DNA from: Pseudomonadales bacterium
GTDB taxonomy: Bacteria; Pseudomonadota; Gammaproteobacteria; Pseudomonadales; Ketobacteraceae
Length of the DNA stretch: 42,960 nucleotides
Direction: 5' to 3'
Assembly (NCBI GenBank): GCA_022361455.1
Contig: JAKSAW010000344.1
Coordinates: forward strand, 1 to 42,960
The notes beneath the pieces are model-generated. The model was not told the DNA's origin. It did not search any database and saw only the letters and a program-made list of their open reading frames with translations. Made by a program: the position numbers and the translations under genes. This document shows positions 1 to 9,318 of this stretch, in pieces (the first letter of the stretch is position 1; the number at the start of each line of letters is the position of its first letter).

Positions 1-2005
1 AACGATTGTTTTTAACTTTTAGGTCCTCAACATTCACCATGACATTATCAAAGAAGGCATCAATGGGATCTTTCAGCGTAGCGAGTGAAACTAGCATTGC
101 GTTGTAATCTAATTCGGTTTCTTGCTCTGCTAATTGGCTTTGCTTTAAAACAGCATCATAAAGTTGGACTTCATTGGTCTCAACTAGCAAATCTGAATTG
201 ACTCCAGTTAATGCTGTTTGATCCTCACGCTTTGCTAGTATGTTACCAACCCTCTTGTTAGCTGCTGCCAACGCTTCTGCCTCTGGTAACGATTTAAAAT
301 GCTTAACCGCAAGCACTCGTTTTTGAAAATCTAAGGGCTTGGTAGGATTAACTTCTAACACAGCTTTGATGATATCAGTGGTTACGCCTTCTTCTTGATA
401 CCAAGTCATATAGCGACCTTGTAAGAAGTTAAGCGCATCTGATGCAACATTTTCATTGTTGATGCTTTCACCATAAAGCTTTTCACACTGTGCGATCAAA
501 TCCACAAGATCCAAACTATAAGCTTTGCCGACAATAATACGCAATATACCTAATGCTGCTCTGCGCAAACCGTAGGGGTCTTTATCACCTGTAGGATGTT
601 TTCCGATACCTAAAATACCTACTAGGGTATCAAGCTTATCGGCGATAGCCACTGCAGCGCCAGTATCAGTACTTGGCAATTCATCACCAGCGAATCGAGG
701 TTGATATTGCTCGTTTAGTGCTAGGGCAACTTCCTCTGGCTCATCTTGGAACTTTGCATAGTAGCAACCCATGATCCCTTGAAGGTCTGGGAACTCTCCT
801 ACCATTTCAGTTGATAGGTCGGCTTTACAGAGTGACCCGGCTCTTTGAGCCCAATCAGTATTACTACCAATGTCATTAGCTATAAAGCTAGCTAAGGTAG
901 CAACCCGTTGTGCTTTTTCATAAACGCTGCCTAGTTGCGCCTCAAAAACAACTTTCTTTAAAGGTTCGTTGTGTTGATCTAGAGTTTTCTTTTTATCGGT
1001 TTCAAAAAAGAAACGGGCATCTGAAAGTCGCGGCCGGATGACACGTTCATTACCGCTAACAACTTTCTGCGGATCTTTACTATCGATGTTAGATACAGTA
1101 ATAAAGTGTGGCAGTATTTTTCCTTCGTTATCTAATATCGGGAAATACTTTTGATGTTCTTGCATAGCACTAATAAGTGCTTCTTGAGGAACTTGTAAAA
1201 ATTCCTCATCGAAATTTCCTAATAGGGGTACGGGCCACTCAACGAGTCCAGTCACCTCATCTAAAAGATCAGCGTCGATGGCTGCTGTACCGGAGGTATT
1301 TCCCGCTAATTCATTTACCCCTGCTTGGATGGACTGTTGCCGCTTCGCGAAATCTACCACGACTTTTGCCGCTTCCAAGCTTGCCTCATATTCATCAACG
1401 CTATTTAGTTGAATGGCTTCTGGGTGATGGAAGCGATGACCAAAAGTAATATTACCAGCATCTAAACCGAGAATTTCACAAGGTACGACTTCTTCTCCTA
1501 ATAGAACCACTAGCCAATGAACTGGTCTAACAAATGCCACCTTTTCGGCTCCCCAAGTCATTCGCTTGGGAATCGGTAGCTTATTCAGAGATTGTTCGAT
1601 TAGGCTTGGAATTATTTCAGTGGCTTTTTTCCCAGCTTGTACACTTTTGAAAACTAACCAAGCGCCTTTATCTGTTTCCAACGTTTCTAGTTGATCGACA
1701 CTAGTCCCGCAGGATCGGGCAAATCCCTCGCAAGCTTTAGTAGGGTTTCCATCGGCATCGAACGCGGCCTTAACCGCTGGACCTCTGCGCTCAACTGCTT
1801 TGTCTTCCTGTTGGGTTTTTAGATTGTTAACTGAAATGGCTAAACGTCTTGGTGTGGCGTAAGACGTAACTGAATCGAAATCTAAATCGTTTTGTTGCAA
1901 GCCCGCTGTAAATTGTTCAGTAAATGCTTGGCTTAATTTTTTAAGCGCTTTTGGAGGGAGCTCTTCGCTACCCAACTCAATTAATAGATTGGCTTGTTGA
2001 GTCAT
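1..2005 (-). CDS. glyS: Glycine--tRNA ligase beta subunit (partial, C-terminus off the left edge)
   Basis: This is the beta subunit of the bacterial alpha2beta2 glycyl-tRNA synthetase, which charges tRNA-Gly with glycine in the cytoplasm. The beta chain mainly provides tRNA recognition. The reading frame is open from an ATG at 2005 to the window edge, giving 668 codons; the family is about 690 residues, so only some 20 residues are missing. The N-terminus reads MTQQANLLIELGSEELPPKA, and the LIELGSEELP block is characteristic of GlyS. Further in, WGAEKVAFVRPVHW and the FDEEFLQVPQEALISAMQEHQKYF-type region (about residues 270-295) match the family. The start lies 1 nt past the glyQ stop codon, so the two genes should be translationally coupled and made in equal amounts. 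Nothing unusual was seen. Confidence 0.97.
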   Translation of the reverse strand, partial: MTQQANLLIELGSEELPPKALKKLSQAFTEQFTAGLQQNDLDFDSVTSYATPRRLAISVNNLKTQQEDKAVERRGPAVKAAFDADGNPTKACEGFARSCGTSVDQLETLETDKGAWLVFKSVQAGKKATEIIPSLIEQSLNKLPIPKRMTWGAEKVAFVRPVHWLVVLLGEEVVPCEILGLDAGNITFGHRFHHPEAIQLNSVDEYEASLEAAKVVVDFAKRQQSIQAGVNELAGNTSGTAAIDADLLDEVTGLVEWPVPLLGNFDEEFLQVPQEALISAMQEHQKYFPILDNEGKILPHFITVSNIDSKDPQKVVSGNERVIRPRLSDARFFFETDKKKTLDQHNEPLKKVVFEAQLGSVYEKAQRVATLASFIANDIGSNTDWAQRAGSLCKADLSTEMVGEFPDLQGIMGCYYAKFQDEPEEVALALNEQYQPRFAGDELPSTDTGAAVAIADKLDTLVGILGIGKHPTGDKDPYGLRRAALGILRIIVGKAYSLDLVDLIAQCEKLYGESINNENVASDALNFLQGRYMTWYQEEGVTTDIIKAVLEVNPTKPLDFQKRVLAVKHFKSLPEAEALAAANKRVGNILAKREDQTALTGVNSDLLVETNEVQLYDAVLKQSQLAEQETELDYNAMLVSLATLKDPIDAFFDNVMVNVEDLKVKNNR

Positions 2006-2006
2006 C

Positions 2007-2963
2007 TTAGTTGCCCTCCTCTTGTGGTTGATGCTTAGCAATTACTTCCTCACGCAATGCTTCAGGCGCAAGAGGGAAGCCAAGCTTCAAGCGAGCTTCA
2101 AAATACGCTTTTGCTACAGCTCTTGCTAATGTGCGAACTCTTAAGATGAAGCGTTGTCTTTCCGTTACCGAGATAGCATGACGGGCATCTAATAAATTAA
2201 AGGTATGGGATGCTTTAAGAACATACTCGTAAGCTGGTAATGGTAGTCCGTTGTCGATTAGTTTCTGACTCTCGCTCTCATAGTCATCAAATGCTTTGAA
2301 TAGCATGTCGGTGTTGGCGTGTTCAAAGTTAAAGGTCGACATTTCCACTTCGTTTTGATGAAACACATCTCCATAAGTGACATCGCCATTTTCACCACGC
2401 GACCAAACTAGATCGTAGATAGACTCGACACCTTGTAAATACATTGCAATACGCTCAAGGCCATAGGTAATTTCACCGGTCACTGGATAGCAGTCGATGC
2501 CACCTACTTGTTGGAAATAAGTAAACTGAGTTACTTCCATACCGTTTAACCAGACTTCCCAACCTAGTCCCCAAGCACCAAGGGTGGGTGATTCCCAGTT
2601 GTCTTCTACGAATCTAATGTCGTGGGTAAGCGGATCTAGCCCCATGGCTTTTAAGGATCCAAGGTAAAGATCTTGGATATCTTTTGGCGACGGTTTCAGC
2701 ACCACCTGCAATTGATAGTAGTGTTGCAAGCGATTAGGGTTTTCACCGTAGCGACCATCGGTGGGACGACGGCTAGGTTGAACATAGGCAGAGCGCCAGG
2801 TTTCTGGTCCAATTGCTTTTAAGAATGTTGCTGGGTGAAAGGTACCGGCTCCAACTTCCATATCGAAAGGTTGTACAACCACACAGCCTTTTTCTGCCCA
2901 ATAAGATTGCAGGGCTAAAATCAGACCCTGAAAAGTTTGAATATCAAATGATTGCTCACTCAT
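2007..2963 (-). CDS. glyQ: Glycine--tRNA ligase alpha subunit
   Basis: This is the catalytic alpha subunit of the tetrameric glycyl-tRNA synthetase, a class II enzyme that activates glycine with ATP. The protein has 318 residues, close to the roughly 300 of the family. It begins [19 protein letters not shown] and contains the typical [22 protein letters not shown] segment (about residues 26-47) and the [19 protein letters not shown] block (about 61-79), both diagnostic of GlyQ. The ATG at 2963 is preceded by an AAGGT-like ribosome binding site. The gene is first in the pair with glyS. A perfect TATAAT lies about 80 nt upstream and probably drives both genes. Confidence 0.98.
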   Translation of the reverse strand: MSEQSFDIQTFQGLILALQSYWAEKGCVVVQPFDMEVGAGTFHPATFLKAIGPETWRSAYVQPSRRPTDGRYGENPNRLQHYYQLQVVLKPSPKDIQDLYLGSLKAMGLDPLTHDIRFVEDNWESPTLGAWGLGWEVWLNGMEVTQFTYFQQVGGIDCYPVTGEITYGLERIAMYLQGVESIYDLVWSRGENGDVTYGDVFHQNEVEMSTFNFEHANTDMLFKAFDDYESESQKLIDNGLPLPAYEYVLKASHTFNLLDARHAISVTERQRFILRVRTLARAVAKAYFEARLKLGFPLAPEALREEVIAKHQPQEEGN

Positions 2964-3041
2964 GTTCGACCTTGAAATACGATGGCTTGCTTTTGAGTTG
3001 ACGGGTTAGGAATGGCTCATGGCCACTTCGCAAAGCGCTGT

Positions 3042-3047
3042 ATTATA
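3042..3047 (-). promoter_or_regulatory. Candidate -10 box of the glyQS promoter
   Basis: Reading the minus strand, a perfect TATAAT lies about 79-84 nt before the glyQ ATG, in a 158-bp gap between glyQ and the kinase gene. The hexamer 17 nt upstream (TAGGTT) is a poor -35 match, so the call rests mainly on the -10 and its position. No T-box or other leader structure was recognised. Confidence 0.4.
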
Positions 3048-3121
3048 TAGTGTTGTTGGGTATTAACCTACCTAAGAGGGGCTTTAGTCTGTGAATCTTT
3101 GAATAGAGAGTAAGTGAGTAC

Positions 3122-3808
3122 TTACATTGGGAGTTTTAAGATGACCTTAGCTCCGGGTAGTTTTTCGGATTTGGCTAACTCTAGATGCCCTTGTCGATCA
3201 CCTTCTTTGTGGCTTTGCAGTAATTGTTGAGCAAAGTACAAACCTAGGCCGGTGGAGTTTTCGTCTACCGATAGCTTAGACTGTTGTATGTCGTTACCTA
3301 GCATGTGTTCAGGAAATCCCGGCCCATTATCGTGAACAGCAATACTGAGATAGGCATCATCTTCATCGGCACAAAATAATAATGATTTAGCGCCAGCCTT
3401 AATAGCGTTGTATATCAGCGTGTCCATTACAATAGTTGCAATGCCCAAATCGAAGAAGCCACTGCATTCTTCATCGCAATCTAAGTCAACGGAAACCTGA
3501 TTAGCACGGAAAGTAAAACCATGACGTGCAATCGTGTCTTCAAGAAATTCGATAGTAAACTGTTGATCGATGTTAATAGCGAAGTTATCGTCTAGCGATT
3601 TATAGGTAGCTAGCACTCTTACCAATTCATTACCGACAAATTCGGCTTCGCTTTTAATGGCTTCTACTTGCTGTTGTTGCTGGTCGCTAACATTTAAGCT
3701 GGTAAGTAGAGAATCTAAATCTGAATACAAGAGACCAAAGCGATTCTTAATTTCATGAATTGTGGCAGCCAGCAAGGCGCCGAATAATTCATTCTTCGTT
3801 TTGCTCAT
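3122..3808 (-). CDS. Soluble histidine-kinase-like ATPase
   Basis: The 228-residue protein looks like the catalytic core of a sensor histidine kinase with no sensor or membrane segment. An H-box-like ATIHEIKNRFGLL (His18) sits near the N-terminus. It is followed by a helical region, an N-box (YNAIKAGA, Asn134), the G1 box DNGPGF (160-165) and the G2 box STGLGLYFA (185-193). The ATPase fold therefore appears intact. The ATG at 3808 lies inside the upstream receiver-TPR gene, overlapping its end by 20 nt, so the two are co-translated and probably act as partners. The input signal cannot be read from the sequence. It could autophosphorylate and pass phosphate to the partner receiver, or act as a phosphatase; both are inference. 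Confidence 0.85.
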   Translation of the reverse strand: MSKTKNELFGALLAATIHEIKNRFGLLYSDLDSLLTSLNVSDQQQQQVEAIKSEAEFVGNELVRVLATYKSLDDNFAINIDQQFTIEFLEDTIARHGFTFRANQVSVDLDCDEECSGFFDLGIATIVMDTLIYNAIKAGAKSLLFCADEDDAYLSIAVHDNGPGFPEHMLGNDIQQSKLSVDENSTGLGLYFAQQLLQSHKEGDRQGHLELAKSEKLPGAKVILKLPM

Positions 3809-5402
3809 TGGTAACGTCAGCCCAGCGTTGTTTGAACTTTTCTATTTGAGGGTGCATTGGGTTATCACTAGGAATTTTGCCCAAGGCCATTGAGAGCTCG
3901 TCACCTTTTTCTAAAAGCTCTGGATCTGAGCGGCCTTTTTCGAAGCGACTAACGATGGCGTTAAAACCAAGTAGTTTAAGTTCATCATCTGCATTGGGAT
4001 AAGCCATTCCCCTTACTAGGAGTTCAACAGCATCTTCAATATCGTCTTTATCTAATAACTCAGTAGCTCGTTTCTTTATCAGCTCTAATCTTTCCCCAGG
4101 TTTATTGGAAAGTGAGTTTTCGATGACACGATAAAACTTAGTTTGCAAGCGCTTGTTGTCGCCAATTTCACTTAATAAGCCTTGCTTTGATTTCTGAATT
4201 TCTGCATCAGTTTCAAAAAGCAAGCGCGAACTGAACACATCGATTTGATCGTCTATTGATAGATCCGAAGAAGCGTCCATCAAGTTCTTTGCTAGCCGAT
4301 AGGCCAACTGCCCCTCTTCCTCATTTTTGGAGTTATATAAGGTTTCGGCTTCTACTAAAGCACATTTTAAATTCTGTAAGGAAGTTAAGTGAAAATCCAT
4401 GCGAGCTGATTCAATCAGTTTCATGGATTCTTGGGTAGCTAATTTACTTTCTCTGATGCTGCCACTTTTAATGCTAACTTGAAGAGCCTTTGCCAAACCA
4501 ATAAAGGGTTCAGGCTTAGCGAACACAGAATTTTTGCCAAGACTGATGGCCTTGCGACATGCTTTACGCATTGCAATTGGATCACCATTGAGTTCGGCAA
4601 CTCGACCCAATTCTTGTTGGCGTAAACAAGATTTCGGTGACTCATCAATAGCAGCCTGTAAAACTTTTTGGGCCGCCTTATATTTGCCTTGCGCTTCTAA
4701 AACCTTGGCGAGCCAATCTTGAGCTTCAACATACTTTGAATTAGTTGCAGCTAAACCTTCAAGTAGTGGTTTTGCTTCTTCAAACTCATTAATTTGGTAG
4801 CATACTTTACCCATACCAAGCACGGCCCATGCCACGCGCTTAATGCCCAATACGGTTTCATAAAGGTCTTTTGCTTCTTCCCATCTTTTTTCGTTTAGCA
4901 AAATACGACCTTTGATGCGGTAGGCCGGTAGTGCGAACTTTGGCTTTTGAATTGCTAAGCGGTTGCAAGCATCTAAAGCACCATCAATGTTCTTTCTGTC
5001 TAATGCTTTATTAATTTCTTTGTAAATGTCCTTGGTTCGCACAATACGGTTTAAACGTGTGCGTAGTAAATCCAAAGTGACTGGTTTTACAATATATCCA
5101 TCTGGTTCGAACTCCAAAGCGCCCATGACCATGTCAACGGTTTGCGCGGCGGTAACCAGAATATAAATACTCGATGCTTTGATTAGATTGGAATAGCGTA
5201 CTTCTTCTAGGATTTGCTGACCGTCTTTGCCTTTACCCAGCTCATAGTCAGAAAAGATAATATCGTAGTGTTCTTTTTGAATGCGCTTAAGTGCTTCTTC
5301 ACCGTTGTTAACAGATTCAATATCAGAGAGACCCATGTTACTAAGCATAGATTTCATCGACGATCGCATTTCCGCGAGATCCTCGATGATCAATGCTTTC
5401 AT
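3789..5402 (-). CDS. Response regulator with N-terminal receiver and TPR repeats
   Basis: The protein starts with a CheY-like receiver domain and continues into a long region of tetratricopeptide-like helical repeats, with no DNA-binding or enzymatic output domain recognised. Numbering from the ATG at 5402, the receiver has the acidic pair in ALIIEDLA (Glu7, Asp8), the phosphoacceptor Asp52 (IIFSDYEL), Thr84 and Lys106 (VKPVT), so it should be phosphorylatable. TPR-like repeats run from about residue 140 to 300, followed by further helical sequence to residue 537. A second in-frame ATG at 5432 would add 10 residues. I prefer 5402 because receivers normally start just before the IIED strand, but neither start has a convincing ribosome binding site. 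The 3' end overlaps the kinase gene by 20 nt. The TPR part probably binds a protein partner. Confidence 0.88.
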   Translation of the reverse strand: MKALIIEDLAEMRSSMKSMLSNMGLSDIESVNNGEEALKRIQKEHYDIIFSDYELGKGKDGQQILEEVRYSNLIKASSIYILVTAAQTVDMVMGALEFEPDGYIVKPVTLDLLRTRLNRIVRTKDIYKEINKALDRKNIDGALDACNRLAIQKPKFALPAYRIKGRILLNEKRWEEAKDLYETVLGIKRVAWAVLGMGKVCYQINEFEEAKPLLEGLAATNSKYVEAQDWLAKVLEAQGKYKAAQKVLQAAIDESPKSCLRQQELGRVAELNGDPIAMRKACRKAISLGKNSVFAKPEPFIGLAKALQVSIKSGSIRESKLATQESMKLIESARMDFHLTSLQNLKCALVEAETLYNSKNEEEGQLAYRLAKNLMDASSDLSIDDQIDVFSSRLLFETDAEIQKSKQGLLSEIGDNKRLQTKFYRVIENSLSNKPGERLELIKKRATELLDKDDIEDAVELLVRGMAYPNADDELKLLGFNAIVSRFEKGRSDPELLEKGDELSMALGKIPSDNPMHPQIEKFKQRWADVTNEQNEE

Positions 5403-5538
5403 CTTGTGGTAGGGAATGACATCTAAGCCCATAGGGTCGCTCTAAATCCTTAAGAAATACAGACAGTATCTACTAAGTTTAGGAGCTATCCCCTAGTTAG
5501 CCACCCGATTCACTAAATTGTCTGGGCAATACATAGAC

Positions 5539-6153
5539 TTAATCGTAAGTAGCTTTATGTGCAACCATTTGAATGGTGTTGCGATCGCCGATATCTAGGT
5601 CTCCAAGGCTTCCATAGTGTTGATAGAAGCGCACCGTGAGGTTGGGGAAAAGAGTCAGTAACTCATTGTTTTTCAGTAAAAATGGCTCACTGGATGGGCC
5701 GGCAGAAGATATCTTGTCCCAAGCAAATGTTTGATAATAAAGAAGCCCATTTGGCTTGAGTGCAGCCTCGATGGCTGGGCAAAGTTCGCGGCTGAGAAAG
5801 TAAGAAACGATGATAAGATCAAAGCTGTTAGTCGGGAGTTTCTGTTGTTCGATATCGACTAATTTGGTTGTAACTTCGAGCCCTTGCGACTCTGCTACTT
5901 TCTCAATACTTGCTAAACCAACCTTCGATATATCCCAGGCATGGGAATCCCAACCGAGTTGTGCCATTTGAATGGCATTGCCCCCTAAGCCAGCGGCAAG
6001 ATCTAATGAGCTTTTAGCTGGATCTGGTTTGGTAGGCAATAGGTGCAGCTGCTGACTTAGTAACGAGCACGGTTTTGGAAGTTCTTGTTTGGCCTCGGTC
6101 TGCTTTTGATAACGAGCGTTCCATTTAATGGCGTCAGGGTGTTGTTCAAACAT
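5539..6153 (-). CDS. Class I SAM-dependent methyltransferase
   Basis: A 204-residue protein with a Rossmann-type methyltransferase fold. Motif I is LDLAAGLGGNAIQMA (about residues 50-64), the acidic end of strand 2 is HAWDIS (Asp74), motif II/post-I is TKLVDIEQ (Asp100), and FDLIIVSYFLSREL (111-124) is the strand 4 motif. It resembles the TehB/UbiE-like small methyltransferases, but the substrate cannot be told. The ATG at 6153 is preferred over a TTG 33 nt further upstream because it begins the conserved part and follows a GAAGAG ribosome binding site. It overlaps the end of the upstream gene by 8 nt, so the pair is coupled. Confidence 0.87.
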   Translation of the reverse strand: MFEQHPDAIKWNARYQKQTEAKQELPKPCSLLSQQLHLLPTKPDPAKSSLDLAAGLGGNAIQMAQLGWDSHAWDISKVGLASIEKVAESQGLEVTTKLVDIEQQKLPTNSFDLIIVSYFLSRELCPAIEAALKPNGLLYYQTFAWDKISSAGPSSEPFLLKNNELLTLFPNLTVRFYQHYGSLGDLDIGDRNTIQMVAHKATYD

Positions 6154-6829
6154 TAAAAAGCTCTTCAATTTCAATAGCTTGTGCAATACGCTCAGTTTGT
6201 AAGGCGAGGAATTGATTGAGTTGATGCTGACGTTGTGGAGTCGGCTTTAACTCTGTTCCATATGATGCCATCTCAAAAGCTAAGCGTTTACAACGTTCAG
6301 CAATCGAATCTTGTTCGGTTCTTAACGCCATGGTGTAGAGCGTAATCGCCGCTAGCTCGAATTGGGAATTTTGGCTTTCGGTATCGATGCCTTCTTCCCA
6401 TAGCTTCTGTTCTAATTCGATTTGCTGTTGGGGCTTTCCATATTGTGCTCGATAGCTGTAGCCGTTATTCCATGCGGTCGCCAAAGCTTGATGATCAAAT
6501 GGATTATGAGGTGCAGAGATGCCATCGTATTCTGATTCGCCTAAGTGAAACGCGATGCCTTCAGCATTTTGTTGGTGTTGAATAACTGCTTCTGCGGAAT
6601 CGGTTTGATATTGCGCTAATAATAGCTGCGCGTGCGCATCCACAACCAGTTTTGCTCTGTAAGCACTGGTATTGATTTGGTGTGTTATTCGATGCTGAAT
6701 AAATTGCTTAACGAGTGAATCTGGTGAGAACAAATCATCCTTCTCGGAGAATATTGTTATGTCACTATCATCGGTTCTGAGCGACATCAATCCTTGAGTA
6801 CTCAACGCCTTAGCTCCTGTTATCCACAT
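6146..6829 (-). CDS. Conserved-looking protein of unknown function
   Basis: I do not recognise this 227-residue protein. It is soluble, with no signal peptide or membrane segment, and rich in Glu, Gln and Ala. From about residue 35 it looks almost wholly helical, with stretches such as AKLVVDAHAQLLLAQ and QFELAAITLYTMALRTEQD that could pair as helical hairpins. The coding call is supported by length, by absence of any competing gene and by the 8-nt overlap with the methyltransferase that follows. The start is uncertain: ATG at 6829 or ATG at 6787, the latter with AAGGA just before it. A role linked to the methyltransferase is inference from the coupling only. Confidence 0.72.
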   Translation of the reverse strand: MWITGAKALSTQGLMSLRTDDSDITIFSEKDDLFSPDSLVKQFIQHRITHQINTSAYRAKLVVDAHAQLLLAQYQTDSAEAVIQHQQNAEGIAFHLGESEYDGISAPHNPFDHQALATAWNNGYSYRAQYGKPQQQIELEQKLWEEGIDTESQNSQFELAAITLYTMALRTEQDSIAERCKRLAFEMASYGTELKPTPQRQHQLNQFLALQTERIAQAIEIEELFNV

Positions 6830-6979
6830 ACAAGATGTCTTGAAAAGATATCGTTGCCCTAAAGCACGACCTGCCTGAGCTACTTGCTGTGTTTTGTTTG
6901 CTTTTTCAGGCCTTATCTTGTCGAAGATTTTAGCGTAAAGCCCGAAACACTTCAGGCATTGAATACTCAGTATTGAAAA

Positions 6980-7954
6980 TTAACTGGGTATTTCTAGCAC
7001 CACCTTTCCAACTGTTTGGTTTGATTGTATTTCTTTTATGGCTTCGGCTGCATCGGCGATAGCGAACTCTTGGTCAATGATAGGCTTGAGAGTCTGAGTA
7101 TCAAAAAGCGGCCATACTTTTTGCCTAAGTTCTGCGATGACTTGTGCTTTTGAATGATCAGAACGGCTTCTCAGGGTAGAGCCTATAACTCTTAGGCGTT
7201 TTACAAGCAGGCGCCCAATATCCAAGTTTGCTGATCTGCCGCCCATTAAACCGATAATAACTAAAGCGCCATCGGTAGCTAGGCTTTTTAGATTGCTCTC
7301 TAAGTATTGCCCACCTACTGGATCCAAGATCGCCTTAAAACCTTTGCCTTTTGAAAACGCTTTTGCTGCATCAATAAAGTCACCATCATGTCGGATGTGT
7401 CCCGCTTGAGCACCCAGGGCTATACACTGCTCTAATTTGTCACCGGAACCAACGGTGACGAAGCATGGATTGTCGAAGGCATTACATAATTGGATGGCGG
7501 CAGTACCAACACCGCTAGCTCCAGCATGAATAAGCACAGGCTCAGCGGTTTGAATACCCGCTTCCATAAAAATGTTTAACCAAGCAGTAGCAAATACTTC
7601 GGGCAGAGCGGCCGCTTGATTAAAGCTGAAGCCATTGGGTATTGGCAAGCAGTGGCTCGCTTTACATACCACTTTCTCTGCATAGCCACCTCCGGCTAAC
7701 AGAGCGCAAACCTTGTCACCAACTTGCCACTCGGTCACGGCGTCACCGACAGCTTCTATCACGCCAGAGCATTCTAATCCCAATATATCGCTAGCCCCTG
7801 GAGGTGGTGGATATAGTCCCGCGATTTGCATTAGGTCCGCGCGATTAACCGCCGTCGCTTTTACCGTAATGGTGACTTCGTCTGCACCCATGGTTGGGTC
7901 TTCACAAGTGCTCCAGTTAAGCGCTTTGTCATCATTGATTAATATGGCTTTCAT
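6980..7954 (-). CDS. NAD(P)H-quinone oxidoreductase, PIG3/zeta-crystallin type
   Basis: A 324-residue member of the zinc-independent medium-chain dehydrogenase/reductase superfamily, which reduces quinones or activated alkenes using NADPH. The N-terminal GroES-like part contains AVNRADLMQIAGLYPPPPGA (about 35-54), a signature of the PIG3/quinone reductase group. The Rossmann part has the nucleotide-binding HAGASGVGTAAIQL (143-156). No catalytic zinc ligands are seen, as expected. The ATG at 7954 is chosen over a TTG 33 nt upstream because MKAILIN is the usual family N-terminus. It follows the TPR gene of the TonB operon by about 50 nt on the same strand and may be co-transcribed, though a functional link is not obvious. 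Confidence 0.9.
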   Translation of the reverse strand: MKAILINDDKALNWSTCEDPTMGADEVTITVKATAVNRADLMQIAGLYPPPPGASDILGLECSGVIEAVGDAVTEWQVGDKVCALLAGGGYAEKVVCKASHCLPIPNGFSFNQAAALPEVFATAWLNIFMEAGIQTAEPVLIHAGASGVGTAAIQLCNAFDNPCFVTVGSGDKLEQCIALGAQAGHIRHDGDFIDAAKAFSKGKGFKAILDPVGGQYLESNLKSLATDGALVIIGLMGGRSANLDIGRLLVKRLRVIGSTLRSRSDHSKAQVIAELRQKVWPLFDTQTLKPIIDQEFAIADAAEAIKEIQSNQTVGKVVLEIPS

Positions 7955-8006
7955 AGTTGGGTCCGTCAGGAAATTAAGTTTCTGCAAATGACAGTGTTTA
8001 CACTGC

Positions 8007-9314
8007 TTATTGTTGCTTTTGAAATTCCAGGTAGGCTTGATAGCGCTGCTCTTCTAACGTTGTATAGCGCAGCCATTTTTCTGCTTTCTCGCTAACTTCT
8101 TTAAACTTTACCGCTTCTGCAAATATTTTTTGTGCAGTTTCGAACTCTTTCAAATTTAGGTAACACTGCCCTACTAATAACCAGATTTTCTCGGCATGGT
8201 TAATATCGCCTTTTTCCAAGGCTTTTTGAAACGCATTTGCTGCTTGCTGCCATTGCCCTGTGTTGTAGTAACTATTGCCGACCATCACATCTATTTCACC
8301 CGTGGCAGATAAAACGGCTGCTTTCTTTAATACCGGTATCGATTTTTCAAATTCCTGTGCTGCAATCCAAGCGCTGGCAAGAAATTTAAAATTTCTTAAA
8401 GTGGGCTTAATTTTATCTTCATCAATACCCTTTTTTAAAACTTTTGCCGCTTTATAGGGGGCTCCTTGGCTAAACATTAATGAAGCTAAAGTTAGTAGTT
8501 CAGAAGACTGCTCTAAATAACCCTTTTTGTACGCAATCTCTAAAACCGATAATTGCTTGTTGCGTTTATCAAGAATTCCATAAGCTGTGGATAGAGCGAG
8601 AAAATAATCTTTCTCAGGATAAATTCGAATTAACCACTTCATAACCCCAATGCGATTCTCAATTAGTCCTAATTCTGAATAGCTCGATTGTAGCATCACA
8701 AGCCATTGTTCAATTGGTGATAGATTTTTTTGTTCAATGATATTGATGGCTTTATTCATATTATCGACAACTAATTGATGGTTATTGGTTTGATAATATG
8801 CTTGAGCAAGAAATGCGTAGGCGTCCTCAGAGGGATTTTTTACGATGCTGAACCAACGCTTAAGAACCTGTATAGCTTCATTATAATTTTCTTGCTCAAA
8901 GTAAATTTGGGCGAGTGTATAGAGTGAAGATTGTTTGAGAGCTTCAGGCACCTCTTCTATTTTAGTAACGACTTTAAAAGCGTTGATTGAGGCTTTGCTT
9001 CTATTCTCTTGATAATATAAATAACCGAGTTGATTATTTATCATCGCAATTTCATAGCGCTTTAATGCTTTACTTTTTAAAAGCTTCTCTAATAGTTGGA
9101 TTGCCTGGTCTGGCTGTTTCTTATCATTGTAAGTTTGTGCCTTTGTGAGGCTTTTATATATCTTGTCTGAGAGCGTATAGCTAGCAGCGATGGATAGCGT
9201 TGGACTGAATAAAACACAGACTAATAAAAGACGCATCACAGAGCAAAACCATCCAGCTGTAAGTGATTGGTCTGGAGTACTATTATACTTATTTAGTCCC
9301 GCTCTTTGTTTCAC
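8007..9314 (-). CDS. TPR-repeat periplasmic protein of the TonB2 operon
   Basis: A 435-residue protein made of successive tetratricopeptide-like repeats (for example KALKRYEIAMINNQLGYLYY, about 80-100, and the repeats near the C-terminus, YYNTGQWQQAANAFQKALEKG). A hydrophobic stretch MRLLLVCVLFSPTLSIAA at residues 27-44 looks like a signal peptide, placing the repeats in the periplasm. The start is uncertain. A GTG at 9314 lies 4 nt after the tonB stop and would give a long n-region; an ATG at 9236 starts exactly at the signal peptide but lacks a clear ribosome binding site. TPR proteins are commonly the last gene in operons with DUF3450, TtpC-like, ExbB2, ExbD2 and TonB2. It probably scaffolds or tunes the TonB complex. 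Confidence 0.85.
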   Translation of the reverse strand: MKQRAGLNKYNSTPDQSLTAGWFCSVMRLLLVCVLFSPTLSIAASYTLSDKIYKSLTKAQTYNDKKQPDQAIQLLEKLLKSKALKRYEIAMINNQLGYLYYQENRSKASINAFKVVTKIEEVPEALKQSSLYTLAQIYFEQENYNEAIQVLKRWFSIVKNPSEDAYAFLAQAYYQTNNHQLVVDNMNKAINIIEQKNLSPIEQWLVMLQSSYSELGLIENRIGVMKWLIRIYPEKDYFLALSTAYGILDKRNKQLSVLEIAYKKGYLEQSSELLTLASLMFSQGAPYKAAKVLKKGIDEDKIKPTLRNFKFLASAWIAAQEFEKSIPVLKKAAVLSATGEIDVMVGNSYYNTGQWQQAANAFQKALEKGDINHAEKIWLLVGQCYLNLKEFETAQKIFAEAVKFKEVSEKAEKWLRYTTLEEQRYQAYLEFQKQQ

Positions 9315-9318
9315 TTTA

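Noticed and set aside
1177..1449. 90-codon plus-strand frame inside glyS
   Set aside because: It is fully antisense to a strongly conserved tRNA synthetase gene and has no family features.
5403..5432. Ten-residue N-terminal extension of the receiver-TPR protein
   Set aside because: In frame and ATG-started, but receivers normally begin at the MKALIIED strand; kept as an alternative only.
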